This document shows positions 1 through 10,821 of a DNA stretch of 64,000 nt, piece by piece; within the stretch, counting starts at the first letter, position 1; every line of letters starts with the position of its first letter. The position numbers were made by a program, and so were the translations under genes. Source of the stretch: Agarophyton chilense (taxonomy: Eukaryota; Rhodophyta; Florideophyceae; Gracilariales; Gracilariaceae); contig JARGXX010000022.1 of assembly GCA_030374765.1 (NCBI GenBank), positions 434,001 to 498,000 on the forward strand. Direction: 5' to 3'. Under the pieces are notes generated by a model. That model was not told the origin of the DNA and searched no databases. It saw nothing but the letters and a program-made list of their open reading frames with translations.

Positions 1-405
1 GTAGGGGCGTAATTGTACTTGATTTTTGGTCCTAGAATGCTTTGAATCTCTGTGTTGTCCCCATCCCTTATAGGCACGAGAGTTGTTTCTGAAATAAGCT
101 CGTAAGTACTGCCTGGGAATAGATGAAGCGCTCTTTCATTGTGATCATCAACTAGATGGTTCGTTGGTGCAAAAATCAGTCGAATGAGGCTGACATCTTT
201 CTTTCGGCCATTCTCCACCCACTGTCATAGACCTCGGGAGGCAGCATTCAAATCGGAAGTTGATCTCAGAGGTAAGAAAGGGAACTGGGAAAAAGTACCT
301 TTCCCCAGCTTCAGGAGAAGCTCAGCAAATTGGGAATCGTCTTTCTGTCTTACTTGTTCATTTAGCAGAAGAACTTTGACTCGTTGATCTCATAGTTCGC
401 CATCG
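1..405 (-). pseudogene. Helitron helicase, later part, leaving the window
   Basis: On the far side of the SINE-like insertion the minus strand resumes Helitron helicase sequence. It reads VKVLLLNEQVRQKDDSQFAE followed by LLLKLGKGT, then near 180-1 FAPTNHLVDDHNERALHLFPG. These match the 'LR..EFA..LL.IGEG' and 'LAPTN..VDE.NE..L..LPG' blocks of Helitron helicases. The C-terminal RecD-like part must lie left of the window. At least two frame changes occur inside this stretch. Confidence 0.7.
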
Positions 406-407
406 TA

Positions 408-851
408 TTGTAACGCGACGACTGGTAGGTCAGCATACTGGTCTCAACCTAAGGGAGCGTGGTAGAGCGGGTCGTAAGGTTCGTATCCCTGACGGCGGCA
501 CTCCCAGAGTACTTGGTGCAATGGGATGGTGTTTATTGCGTAGTCCTACCGGTCAAAGCTACGAAAACGATGGTTTGAAGACCAATTTGTGGAACTAATA
601 TACCCAAGAGGTTTTTTAGTATCCTAACGATGCCTACCTTATTCTAAGGGAGAAGCGTCATTCGAGCCAAGTAAATAGCAATGGAGAGGCGCTGGGATCC
701 CCCTGGTACTGTAATGCTAATCTATTACCCTCATTAAAATAAAATAATAATCTAAATGAGCCCAGCTAAGCTCAGCCAGTCTACGTGGCGTCTGTAAGAT
801 ACCTCAGGCCCCGGCGGCTCACAGGACTCAACCGTAATCGTTGCTCCTTCA
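408..851 (+). repeat. SINE-like interspersed repeat, copy A
   Basis: About 440 bases closely match 47462-47910 along their whole length, and the head also matches 5578-5621 in reverse. The head holds TGGTAGAGCGG (460-470), a good Pol III A-box, and GGTTCGTATCC (478-488), a B-box, only 7 bases apart, whereas a tRNA has about 30-40. A GACGGCGGCA acceptor-like string follows. This copy has broken the Helitron helicase, so it is younger than the Helitron. No target duplication could be fixed with confidence. It could be a tRNA-derived SINE or another non-autonomous repeat with tRNA-like sequence. Confidence 0.65.
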
Positions 852-1727
852 CACGTCCCAGTACAACGCACGTAAGAGAAGCACTGGTATGACACTCGGG
901 TTACCATTCGTATCCGTCACAGTCCGATACCTTGGTATAACCGGTAGTAGTTGTATCAAGTCGCCTCAGAGGACCATGATAATGGCTCCAAAGTTCTTCT
1001 GTGAATTTCCTAAGTCCTTTAGAACACTATTCAGTATTTCGATCAATAGTTTTGGACACATATATGCTTCGTAAATGACGATTCCTGCCACCTTCCTCAG
1101 AAGCTCAGCACGTTGTGACTCTGGCCCATACCTTGAGAGTGTTCGATGTTCGGGGATTTGAGCGTCTATGTTGCCATCTTCTCTAATTTCCAGAAGACTG
1201 TGAAGAGTTCTACCTCCTGCATATAATGCAGAAGCAGTTCTGGTCGTTTCCGTCATCTCAATGAACAAACGTTTGTGTTAAATGATGGCTCGTAAGAGGA
1301 AAAGAAAATACGTTTTCCCAGTCCTTGCATGTCCTTGAAAGAAGGACATCTTTCCGTGAGATTGAAGTCGTTCCTTTTCCGCCATTTTGCGCACTCTGGA
1401 AACTTCTCTCATGATCTTATCAAACTGTCGTTGTTGACCGTCCTTCAAATTTCTGTACCTACTTCGCAGTTGGTTGCCAGTGCAAGAAGAAGATATGCGG
1501 CTAATCCTAGCTGCGACTGAAGCGAGATGAATTCCACTCTCGCGGATGCCGAGCTGTCTTGCAATTTGAACAAAATACGGATGCTTCCTGATCAATCTAC
1601 CTCCGTGACGATCAGAAATTTGTATGATTCGCTTCATTATCTCCCTTCTCTGCTCAGCAGTAGAACTACAACGGAAAACTGGCATCCAAACCCGTCCATG
1701 TCTTTCAATGAGTGCTTCTGGATTCAT
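852..1727 (-). pseudogene. Helitron PIF1-like helicase, first part
   Basis: The helicase domain unwinds DNA during Helitron movement. The stretch 1727-1278 reads LKDGQQRQFDKIM, then the Walker A motif FFQGHARTGKTYF (usually GxxGTGKT), so the P-loop is recognisable but altered. The stretch 1268-966 holds the Walker B-like region, and at about 960-880 there is GDLIQLLPVIPRYR, the GDFRQ-LPV motif III of PIF1 helicases. Stops and a frame change separate these pieces. Coding similarity stops where the SINE-like repeat begins near 850. Confidence 0.75.
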
Positions 1728-2084
1728 TCCTTGCTGATAAAACGTGATAACTATACGCCTGAGTTCTGACGGTGTTGGGCAGTATCTGACAGCTTCATTA
1801 AATAAAGTGTCGTACTCATTACGGTGTACGTAAAGTCCAGCTGCAATTGCAGCTTCTCCGAAGCTCTAGAAGTGATGATCGCTATACCGGTTTGGTTCAA
1901 CAAAAGAGTCATGTGAACGACTCATGAAGATGATTCGTAAGGAAAATTATTCTGGATTGGCCGGTGAAACGCTTCTTACTCGAGTAACCGTGGTATCGTC
2001 TTTCCCTCGCTCGGCAACGAACTTTCGAGGATCTTCATGGTCTCTGTCTGCATCTTCTTCTCTCATAGATTTCGTCTGTTTGTC

Positions 2085-3400
2085 CTATATTCGAACCGTC
2101 TTGCAGTACGCCATATATTCAAGATCATCCTTACACGACGGATGCTTAAAGTAGCGTTCAAGCATTGACGACTTTTGTGAACGTTGGAGCCGGGTGTTTC
2201 GGACTAAAAGCTTCCTCTCTCGTTGAAGGTGAATGTCCAATGTCTGCACTGGCGGATGGAACTTGAACATATTCCAAGCTGCCTCAACCGCGTCGACAAC
2301 TCTACTCCTCATGTAGGCTCTTATCTCGTTCTGTAAATCACGAGTTCCCCTTGACTGTCCCCTCGAATCGCTTCCTGTATCATCACGGCTGGCAAATGTA
2401 ATGGTATAATCCTTGGCGCCTTTAAAGGCATATTTCATGAGATATGCAATGGCACCACCACACTTTGTTCTTTCTACATTGATTTGTGCCTTGTACTTTC
2501 TCGTAAGGTCTGGACTATAAGGCACGACCTTGAGAACTTCATTGCGTCTTCTCCAATATGTCACTCTGTTCGTGTGGTTGTCAATAAAGGTCTCAGGAAT
2601 AACAGAAAGTTGGTCGTATCCGAAACGACATCTTCCATCTCGATTTCTTCCACGACAATAAGGAGGATGTCGGTGCATGTTGAATCTTTTCACGAGGCCA
2701 CGAAGTTCTACATCTTCAGTAGAGTCACCTCTCGGCAGTTCTGCTTTGATCAGCGTGTCAATTATGTCTGGGTCGTGGTTAGCCCCACCTTCTAACCAGA
2801 GCTGAACATGGTGATGCGGGGTGTTCCTTTCTTGGAATTCAAGTTATGCGGCAAATCCGACACATTTCAGCACGAAAAGATGCTCGGAGCTTGTGGAGAT
2901 CCTTCAGAATTGAAATTGCGTACTGGTTGTACACTCTTGCGATAAGATCGGGCCTGGCGAATGTTCTAGGACAATCAACTTGTGGCGGAAAGGCCCCGGT
3001 ATGGTCATTGTCCAGCCTGAGCCTCTTCATCTCCTCTTGCCAAACATTCCTTGTGATGCTGATGAAGAAGGTGGTGGGGGCCCAGTTTCGTTACCCTTTT
3101 TTGGAGATCTATCCGCTTTTGTTCTCAGTACGCCGGCGAGTTCTTGTGATTTCCAGGGAGGTAAAGCTTTCCTGGAGGACCGAGCTCATCATTTCCAGTG
3201 TTTGTGCCCTCACGAAGTTCTCGTTCCTCTACCATTCTTATCTGTTCTGTTTCCAAGTATCTGAAGCGGAGATCTTCTATGTCTATATGTGTTCCGAGCA
3301 ACCACTATGGGAGAAGTGTTCCGGGGTTGAGAAGGAAATTATCACTCTACAAACGTCGCTTTGAGTGCTCTGCCCACGTAAATAATTTCTTATCATCGAC
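2085..3400 (-). pseudogene. Helitron Rep (HUH endonuclease) region
   Basis: Rep nicks and joins single-stranded DNA during rolling-circle transposition. Near 2950 the minus strand reads FARPDLIARVYNQ, matching the RPDL-x-ARVF signature of the Helitron-like N domain. Near 2820 it reads TPHHHVQLWLEGG, which is the HUH metal-binding motif. The open stretch 2693-2085 continues through VVPYSP and INVERTKC to a region with RAYMRSRVVDAVEAAW, where Helitrons usually carry the catalytic tyrosine pair. One tyrosine remains and the second position reads Val. The segment is broken by frame changes between about 2840 and 2690. Confidence 0.8.
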
Positions 3401-3529
3401 ATGACGTCCCCTGCCAGAGTCTCGACTTTCTCTGTATGATGAAGTGTCATAAGGGCAGTGTATCTCACCATAATGATATAGCAATGGGAAGGTTCCCATC
3501 TCTGCCACTTTGGAGTCTGGCTTGAGACG

Positions 3530-4792
3530 CTAATAATTTACTACACGCCGTTGAAGGGCACCGGTAGACTGATGAGATTCCCTGTGTCCCAAAAGCAGAG
3601 CAACTGGTGCTTGAGTTCGAAACAATCCAGTTGGTTCAACAATAAAGGCTCTCGTCGATAGCGTTCGACCTCTGCTATCCTCTGGTAATGGTCCTGATCC
3701 TGCATTGACTTCAATACGTGCTTCATGGGACCCCTGAAAGTTTCTGACCACAATTCCCTCTTGAGCTGTGTCACTTGATATATCCGAAGGTAATGGATTA
3801 ATTTGTGTATTGGAGGAGGGATTAGAGCTTGACTGAAACATGTTACTGTACCTTTCTCGAACAATGTTCGGCCTTGGTTGCAATAGGGCGTACATCTTGG
3901 AGATGAGATATAGTATGCTTGGGTTTGATAGAATTCTCTTTGTGTAAGTAGAAGAATAATCATCCGGGTCGAGACTCGGAGGTCCTTCTGACCACAAATA
4001 GTTGTATCGGACCTCTCGGCTTTGAAGGGAACATGAAACATTGCCTTGGAGACGAAGAAGCGAAGGCCCTCCTCCTCGAGCGTATTTCAAGTCCATAAAA
4101 GTAACCACGGTGAAGAAAATCGTATTCAGGTGAGTAGAAAGCCCTTGGAAAGAACACAATCTGTACAACAATTCAAGTTGGGATCTCAAATGTGTCCTTT
4201 TGAAACTAGTTCCAAGACTCGAGCGAGACCCTTTCGACTCACAGCACGTTCCATCCAGTTCTGCGCCAAGAATCACAGCTCCGCAGAACTTGCACATTCT
4301 AATGCGAAGAACCCAACCAAACTCACGCAATTTACATCGATTCGACCTATTTCCTATATTGCCACACAAGCCACAATTCGATGGCAGTAAGCTGGTCGAA
4401 ATAAGTCCATAATTTGAATCAGAAGAACGTTTATGAGTACCTCGTCGTACGCCTTCCGATCGCAAATCCCAAGCGTAATAAACACCAGGGTGAACACCTC
4501 TTCTTGGTTTAGCTGCACTCCGCATTTTAGTGCGGTATCATTTGGCAGGCATTCCATGTGATATTCCATCGCCGAAGAACATAAGTTCTTCAGGATTATG
4601 AGGCTGGAAAGAATGATGAGCGGATTCTAGAGTAGTTGCTGTATCTACTTCCGAGTTCAGGAAAGCAGGATTATCCTCCAAAGTTACTTGCCTGGCTGAG
4701 CAACGGCGGTTGGAGGTACGAACTGAAGAAGTGACGGACCTTCGTGTGCCATGGCTAGCAGTTGCTCTTGTCGAATGATTCTGGTCGGCCAT
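3530..4792 (-). pseudogene. Helitron RepHel N-terminal zinc-finger region
   Basis: This is the start of the Helitron protein. The first stretch (4792-4538) opens with an ATG and is rich in Ser, Arg and Thr, a disordered-looking head. The reading frame then changes near 4530. The next stretch (4525-3530) carries a cysteine cluster of the form CKFCGAVI followed by TCC, like the zinc finger that precedes the Rep domain in plant and fungal Helitrons. The motif is recognisable, but spacing and frame are damaged. Its partner domains follow directly at lower coordinates on the same strand. Confidence 0.65.
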
Positions 4793-4860
4793 GTCTACCG
4801 AAGCTTGGGTGCAAGGATTTCGAATTTTAGCAGCAGGTCTCTGCCTTTTATGGTGCTTTC

Positions 4861-5577
4861 GATATATAAGAAAATAAGTTTCATCGTATACGTAGAGCTA
4901 GTTTAGAAACATATGCGAAGTGTTTTAATAAAATACGTACAGTGATTTGGTTAAAGAACGATCGGTATTTTTAATAATACCCGTACAGTATTTTTGTTAA
5001 TGTTTGTACTGTAACTTGAAAAATATACGTAAAGAGTGAAATGTTTTGATATCCCCCTAATGCTACGACATCAAGTTCTATTTAAGCTACTCAGCCTTTC
5101 AACCGCGGCTAAAATCAACGACATCAACAGCCCTACATCTTCTCTTCAACTGTCTACTTCTACAACTAATCGAAAGGGGCTACAGTATGGCGCATACTAC
5201 GAAGGAAAGAAGAATACTTTGCCTATCGAGGCTACGCGACCGTAAAGACGCAGTCTATCCCGCGCTGCATACGGCTTTGGAAAACGTATGTGCCATACAG
5301 GCTGATATTCGACACATTAATAGCGAGGATGACCGCTCTAATATATTCTATTTGGAAGCAATCTTGGATGCAGTGCAACGCGAGGTAAATTTAAGTTATT
5401 CTAATCTGGTGGATCTGAACCTAATTGGTACTGCATAGGACAGGCAACGTGACGCCTGCCCCACGTGGAACAGTTGTCTCGATATTGAGGCTCAAGAATC
5501 TGATGGGAACGACACGTATGCCGAACCAAATAGTATTTTGAATACCATCCCACCCCCGTAGTTGCCTGCCCCCAAAC
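4861..5577. other. Unassigned stretch right of the Helitron
   Basis: This stretch is AT-rich at first (4861-5040), with repeated CGTACAGT-like words. An open frame of 83 codons (5187-5438, plus strand) shows no family I recognise. It may be a remnant or chance. The Helitron 5' end should lie near the left part but was not located. Confidence 0.3.
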
Positions 5578-5621
5578 CCGCTCTACCACGCTACCACCGG
5601 GGGAGACCCGTACGCTGACCC
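5578..5621 (-). repeat. SINE-like repeat head, copy C (reverse)
   Basis: The reverse complement carries the same head as copies A and B: GTCAGCGTACGGGTCTC, then CCGGTGGTAGCGTGGTAG and AGCGGG, including the A-box-like TGGTAGAGCGG. Similarity ends just after it, and the B-box and body are absent. It is either a fragment or a second family sharing the head. Confidence 0.5.
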
Positions 5622-7178
5622 AAGTCTCCACAGTAGTACCGTAGTGGACGGATGGACATGCAAGGCAGGTGTTACACACTCGATACGTGTATGAACCAGG
5701 ATTGGTTTGCACTACTATAGTCTACACTTTTTGTTCGCTGTCTAGAATAAACTAAAGCGATGGCTTCAGCGCAATCGCTACAGCCACGTAAATGGCAACC
5801 GAGTGCTTGGCTCTAGATTATGTCGCCTACGCGAGTCTCCGTCTCTTAAAGTGATGAACCACGACCGGTTTGGCTAATCTATCTTTTCGGAAAGCTCAGG
5901 CGTCACTGTCCAATTGTTTTTGGTGTGCTTCTTTCTTTTGTTAAATTTAATGTGTTTAGGACAGTACATTGACCCTGTGTAGGGTTGTTTTTACCCGTCT
6001 TTTTTTCGCTTATTCAGTGTGGGTACCCCTTTCATAGGTCTCTACGCTTGGTCGTGCGTCCTATTACGCCCTACATTTTTGCTCTACACTTTGCCCTTGT
6101 CTACAGAATATACTTGTCCTTGGATCCTTTTTTGATTAGTCCCCTTTTTTGGGTTCAAAACCTTCGTAGGTATTGCCTGAACCACCGTGGTCTTACATCC
6201 ACCCATCGATGGCACGAAAGCTCGTTCGATCTGCTGAGCTACACTTCTTCTCCAGAGCGAGACTCGAACCCCCGAGAGGCATATCTCCACTACATTCATT
6301 CACACCATCAAACCGAAAAACTTCAAAACTATACCCCCTTTAGTCTTCTTTAAGCCTTTTTCTTCCGGCCGAGAGTTGATAGATTGATATTTTTCTTTAA
6401 AAAAGCTACAGGAAACATTCACATGAAGAAATAATATTAAGAGACTCTTGAGAGCGCATATATCGTGAGGAAAAAATTTACAACAAGTCCTGTGAGTTTT
6501 TATTGATTTCTTTGCACTCTTCTATTCAAATCAATGGATACTTTTTTCGTTATCCATTTGGTCGAACGAACTTCTTCAAAGAGGTTTTGTGTATTTTTAT
6601 TTGTTCCAGTACAATTTCCCGACATAATGATCATGCGGATTACATCTGCATCCGGTACAATATGCTACTATCTATTTCTTTAAACTTTTTTAGTAATAGC
6701 ACCATCAATTATCTCCATATTTGTTTCGACGACTTTTTAAGCATTTTACTGGACTATTATGTGATCATCGGTTTTTGCATTACAAAATGTGAAATTTTAC
6801 ATATTCTCTTGACCAGGTAGCTCAAATGTTATAGTGGAAAAAGTGCGCCTGTGAATATTTTCGATAGAAACGTCAACTTTTGTAGCAATTTTGCTCAAAA
6901 GTTTCTCTTTTCATTGCGTGCCTAATATTCTCTTATAGCTTCCCAAGTCGACGAAACGTGTGCAAATCTTTACTCTGTTTCTCATTACACATCGGAAATC
7001 CATAGTTGTTGATATATTTGATAAATTATGAAAGAATGGAGTGAAAATGATGTTGTGTACAGGTTGTAGACGATCGTTCGTGATTTTTGAGGTTGACGCT
7101 AGAGAAGAAGAGTGTTGACAACGTCTAGGCACAAAAATTTAAGGAAAAGTTTACAAAAAATATCGATGTTGTAATTTT
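5622..7178. other. Gene-poor stretch with tRNA-like fragments
   Basis: No gene is recognised. On the minus strand near 6160-6290 there is a B-box-like GGGTTCGAGTCTCGC and, after it, TGTAGCTCAGCAGATCGAAC, which resembles a tRNA 5' half with A-box. They are in the wrong order for one tRNA and do not fold as two, so they look like SINE or tRNA-pseudogene debris. The rest (6360-7150) is AT-rich without clear coding signal. Confidence 0.3.
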
Positions 7179-7214
7179 GGCCTCATATGGGGCCAATTGG
7201 CCTCATATGAGGCC
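7179..7214. repeat. Double palindrome upstream of the oxidoreductase gene
   Basis: Two 16-base palindromes lie in tandem with AATT between them. The right one, GGCCTCATATGAGGCC, is perfect and the left one differs at one base. The whole 36 bases form one larger inverted repeat. It lies about 300 bases upstream of the start codon at 7521. It may be a protein-binding site or a chance hairpin. Confidence 0.6.
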
Positions 7215-7520
7215 AGTGGTCGTATAGACACTAGAGCATCAGATCACAAGAGATGCAGCAAAAAATGGTATGTCTGAGACCAATCTCATTCCCGCACACT
7301 TCCGACGGCAATATCGGCCGATTCAATCGCCTCAATGCCCTGAGACCCGATTCATGAGTTCGAAACTTCCCCCTCCCCCCTTTTCCAAACTCATCTCCGT
7401 TGCGTATACTAAGCCGAAACACGTACGCCGATCTTCGTGACGATCAATCTGTACTGCACGGCAAGATAACCTTTCATCTTCTATTGTCTGCCTGAGACCA
7501 AGTAGCTTCTATTCATCAAA

Positions 7521-8630
7521 ATGAGTGAAAATGTCATCAGACTTGGTATCCTATCCACTGCATGGATCAATTCTGTGATTCTCGACAGTGTTGACTATAT
7601 TGATGATATCGAATGCACAACTATAGCATCTCGTGACATGAAGCGAGCAGAGAAATATGCCGAGGAACATAACCTCAAACACGCATGCACTTACGAGCAA
7701 ATCCTCACCGCTCCGGTCGATGCCGTATATATACCCCTCCCGACAGCTTTGGCTACAGAATGGGCAATTCGTTGCGCCGAGGCCGGCAAACATGTTTTCG
7801 TTGACAAGCCATTTGCATCGGTAGTTGATGTGGAAGCCATAAGGGATGCTTGCGAGAAAGCAAAAGTCATTTTCATGGATGCCACACACTTCGTCCATGC
7901 TTATCGCACACAGCAGGTTCGCAAACGAATCATTGCAGGAGACATTGGACAGGTCAAGCGAATACAGTCTACCTTCTGCATTCCTATCCCGAACATGGCG
8001 CAAAATATTCGTAGCAAACCGGAGCTCGAACCGATGACAGTTTGGGGAGATCTTGGCTGGTATGTGTCTCGCACGGCTGTAGCACTTCTCGGCATTGAAG
8101 CGACAAGCAACGTTTTGTCCGTACTTTGCACGAGTAAAACTAACAAGCGATTCCCGCAGGTTGTGGCAAGTGCGGAGGGCATTGTGGAGTTTGGTACTAA
8201 TGATGATGAGAGAATATCGTTGTGCTTTGTAATCGATGGTACTGCGGGCACGTTTATGAGGACCACTGTTATGGGTGAGACGGGCTACCTTCAGATAGAT
8301 GGATTTGTCTTGCCACCTCGTCAGACGATACTCTTTAAATCTGTTAGAGACCCGGCGGATTTCACTGTCGATACCGATTATACGTACGAAAAATCGGTCA
8401 GTACCATCGAGGGAGATGATATTTATCAGTGGTGCTATCCGTCGCCTGAAAGTATCCTTGTCGACGAAGAGGGTCTTCCTCAGGCGGCAAAAATGGTGAA
8501 AGAATTTGTTCGCATGATTCGCGAAAATGACATTGACGCATCAGCAAAGTGGATGAACGAAACATTGTGCACTCAGCGTATTGTGGATGCTGTTTATGAG
8601 AAGATAAAGGAGCAACATGGATGGCAGTAG
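7521..8630 (+). CDS. Gfo/Idh/MocA family NAD(P)-dependent oxidoreductase
   Basis: This is a complete 369-residue single-exon gene. Family members oxidise or reduce sugars, inositols or their derivatives with NAD(P), usually in the cytosol. The N-terminal Rossmann segment reads RLGILSTAWI (residues 6-15), a variant of the GxGxxA nucleotide loop. GKHVFVDKPFA (about 87-97) is the family's EKP-type motif with Asp for Glu, and its lysine is the usual catalytic one. The C-terminal half has the mixed beta-sheet character of the Gfo/Idh C domain (for example WGDLGWYVSRTAV, where these enzymes often read GG-LxDxG). The length is normal for the family. The start codon is preceded by CATCAAA. The neighbours are repeats, so context gives no substrate. 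The exact sugar cannot be named. Confidence 0.88.
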   Translation: MSENVIRLGILSTAWINSVILDSVDYIDDIECTTIASRDMKRAEKYAEEHNLKHACTYEQILTAPVDAVYIPLPTALATEWAIRCAEAGKHVFVDKPFASVVDVEAIRDACEKAKVIFMDATHFVHAYRTQQVRKRIIAGDIGQVKRIQSTFCIPIPNMAQNIRSKPELEPMTVWGDLGWYVSRTAVALLGIEATSNVLSVLCTSKTNKRFPQVVASAEGIVEFGTNDDERISLCFVIDGTAGTFMRTTVMGETGYLQIDGFVLPPRQTILFKSVRDPADFTVDTDYTYEKSVSTIEGDDIYQWCYPSPESILVDEEGLPQAAKMVKEFVRMIRENDIDASAKWMNETLCTQRIVDAVYEKIKEQHGWQ

Positions 8631-9689
8631 TAATGAATTTGGATAAGACAATCCCTGTTCACCCTAGTCGAGATGATGAGGGTACGTCACAAACCTTTCA
8701 ATCACTAAACGTACAGTAGTTCGCGAATATGAGATACAGGCACACATCGGAGCACGAGTAAAATCGACCTTATTATAATATGGAAAATGGTGATCCTTAC
8801 TGTTGTAACTTGTGCCCAATTGCACGGAATACTGTTCTCCAAAAGTGTTCCATACCAGGATTATCTGCCCCTCGATTCCTCAGATCTCTTCGGAAACAGC
8901 TTCTCTAATGTGAGGTTTGAGTGGCTGATGAATCGTTCGGATAAACAAACAGTTAAGTGAGCGTTTCTTTAAACTCAAGCGTTTTGCGCTGCGCAGTGCA
9001 ACAGCGACTTTCGCGATATCTGCAGAGCATACAACAGTGCACGATGAAGTCGCGCTATCGATACGCGCTGAGTTCGATACTGCTAGTGAAACTTATTCAT
9101 CGAGAAACACCTAATGGCCCTACCACTCTCCAGAGGAGCCGTTCGGGGATTGACTATCCCTCTGTGTATTGACTGTGTTTCTGCATATTGACTATGCCTC
9201 CATCATATTCTTCCTTCCGGAAACTATGCTCTAATTCCTAGTCCAGTAGGATAGTGCCTTTCAGGTAGTCCTGTCTCTTCTGGAAGACGAGAATATTGAA
9301 TCTAGTATTGATTTCCTTAATTATTCTTGATTTTCTTTTATACGTTCTCGACAACTTCTTGATGGCTGACGTTTGTTAGTGAGCAACACAGCACAATACG
9401 TTTGCAGATATGCCTCCAAATATACCTCTACATATCAGGATTGCATTCAAAGACTATTCATGCCTCTATCGTCAGAATGAGCATCGTAAATACTTCATTC
9501 GATGACTGCAAACCTTTTTCTTTGTCTAGAAGTTTGTGACTCAAACATGTACTAGCGGACTTTTGACTGATGTCTGAGCTTTATATGAAATAAGGTCATA
9601 GGTACGCTCCTGCCACATATTGACTATGTTTCGCGGTAGGCACTACCACAGCCCTCAAGTTGACCTCCCTTTCTTAGACTGACGATAAT
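8631..9689. other. Intergenic, no gene recognised
   Basis: No coding signal is convincing. The phrase ATTGACTATG or close variants recurs near 9153, 9187 and 9617. The left end holds the 3' flank of the oxidoreductase gene. The right end runs into the kinase pseudogene. Confidence 0.3.
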
Positions 9690-10005
9690 TCTTGTTGCAG
9701 CTTCGTTTGATGAGCGTTGCATCACCCATTTCACATTTCATGTTTTACGCAGGAGCTACGTTCGTCGTATGCCCCCACACATTTTGCTCCTACTGCTCAA
9801 CGAAACAAAAAAGGGCCACTTGACTTGCACCTTCTGACACTTTGTATCTTGGACAACCTCCTAAGAAAGCTCGTCACATTTCTAGGTAGATTCCGGAAGG
9901 TGTTCGATAGTCGCACTCCCGAAACGTTGTGCACAGAGTTATCAAACCGGAAAACAAGTTCTGGGCATCTGAGACGTAGGTTCTCAAAAAGCCGTTATTA
10001 TACCC
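9690..10005 (+). pseudogene. Intron-retaining pseudogene fragment of the PH-domain kinase
   Basis: This stretch matches the coding strand of the kinase gene (16403-17925, minus) from the end of exon 1 through intron 1 into exon 2. Shared words include CTGCTCAACGAAAC and CCTTCTGACACTTTGTATCT inside the intron, AGAAAGCTCGTCACATTTCT across the acceptor site, and ATCAAACCGGAAAAC at the HRDIKPEN region. Because intron sequence is retained, it arose by DNA duplication and not by reverse transcription. The donor GT has become CT (near 9756), the acceptor AG (9864-9865) survives, and small insertions and deletions break the frame. Similarity fades at both ends; limits are by eye. The parent lies about 7 kb away in opposite orientation. 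Confidence 0.85.
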
Positions 10006-10811
10006 TTCTCTGTTGTTAATAGTTGTATCCGCACAATCTTTTACATGAGTACTCAAGGACTGGAGTATTATACAGGTTTTCTTGACACTTTTTGCTACTT
10101 GCATCTTCCCGATTGGAATATATTTTGCATAAGTATCAAATACTGTCACAGCGACTGGCTTGTGTTGCTGTCTCATTTTTCGCCTGCTCATTGTCCGTGC
10201 AGGGAACCGTCGAACAGAGTCCTTGTTAGAGACCCAAATTCCCACCCTGCTTAAAATGGGTGTGAGTTGGGGAGAGCTTTTTTGTAAGAATGCGTTTCAG
10301 GTAATGTTCTCCTAATATGACTCTACTGATTTCTGAAGGAACAATGAGTAACGAGGTAGGGGGGTGCGGTGCGGGGTCGGAACGCAATTAACTGACTGTA
10401 CAATTGGTTGCAACAACCCGTGGTAATCAGAGATTGTTAAGTGTGCAAGAACTGCAATTCCAGTTGTATTCTTCAACGCCTTCGCAATCAGCGATTGCCA
10501 AAGGCCGGGCATTGAAAAATTTGATTGCGATCAGCATACAGCTTTTTGTACCTACTACATATACTCACAATAAATGGTAGTAGCCTTTTTCTTTATAACC
10601 AAAGGCCAGGGGAGTAACCAATCCGATGAGCTGGAATTCCTTTTTCCGGTTTCCATTCCGCAATGAATTGCAGATGTTATCCTGATCTCCTATCCGATGG
10701 CAATCTCTCTCCTGAAATCGTCACCGGATTTCAATTTCTCACTCAAATAGCCATCAGCTTACATTCTCTCTATGGACAACGAAGCATTCAGGACGTGTAG
10801 TTTGCAGCATT
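10006..10811. other. Intergenic, no gene recognised
   Basis: Faint kinase-like similarity may continue to about 10090 but is not convincing. A minus-strand open frame (10245-9874, 123 codons) overlaps the pseudogene and is best read as chance. The rest holds nothing I can name. Confidence 0.25.
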
Positions 10812-10821
10812 GAAAGACCCT

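Larger units (their letters stand above)
1..4860 (-). mobile_element. Helitron (rolling-circle DNA transposon), decayed, cut by window edge
   Basis: Coding traces on the minus strand follow the order of a Helitron RepHel protein: an N-terminal zinc-finger region (4792-3530), a Helitron-like N domain with Rep catalytic region (about 3400-2085), then a PIF1-type helicase (1727 to 852, resuming below 405 and leaving the window). The frame is broken several times by stops and shifts, so it cannot encode a working protein. A SINE-like repeat (about 408-851) splits the helicase. I did not find the 5' TC end to the right of 4860; the CTRR 3' end would lie outside the window. The assignment rests on several independent motifs in the right order. 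Confidence 0.85.

Noticed and set aside
6160-6300. One or two functional tRNA genes on the minus strand
   Set aside because: A-box-like and B-box-like parts are in the wrong order for one gene, and neither half folds into a cloverleaf by eye.
9874-10245. A 123-codon minus-strand gene
   Set aside because: It is opposite the kinase pseudogene, whose match to the kinase locus explains the left part of the sequence better.
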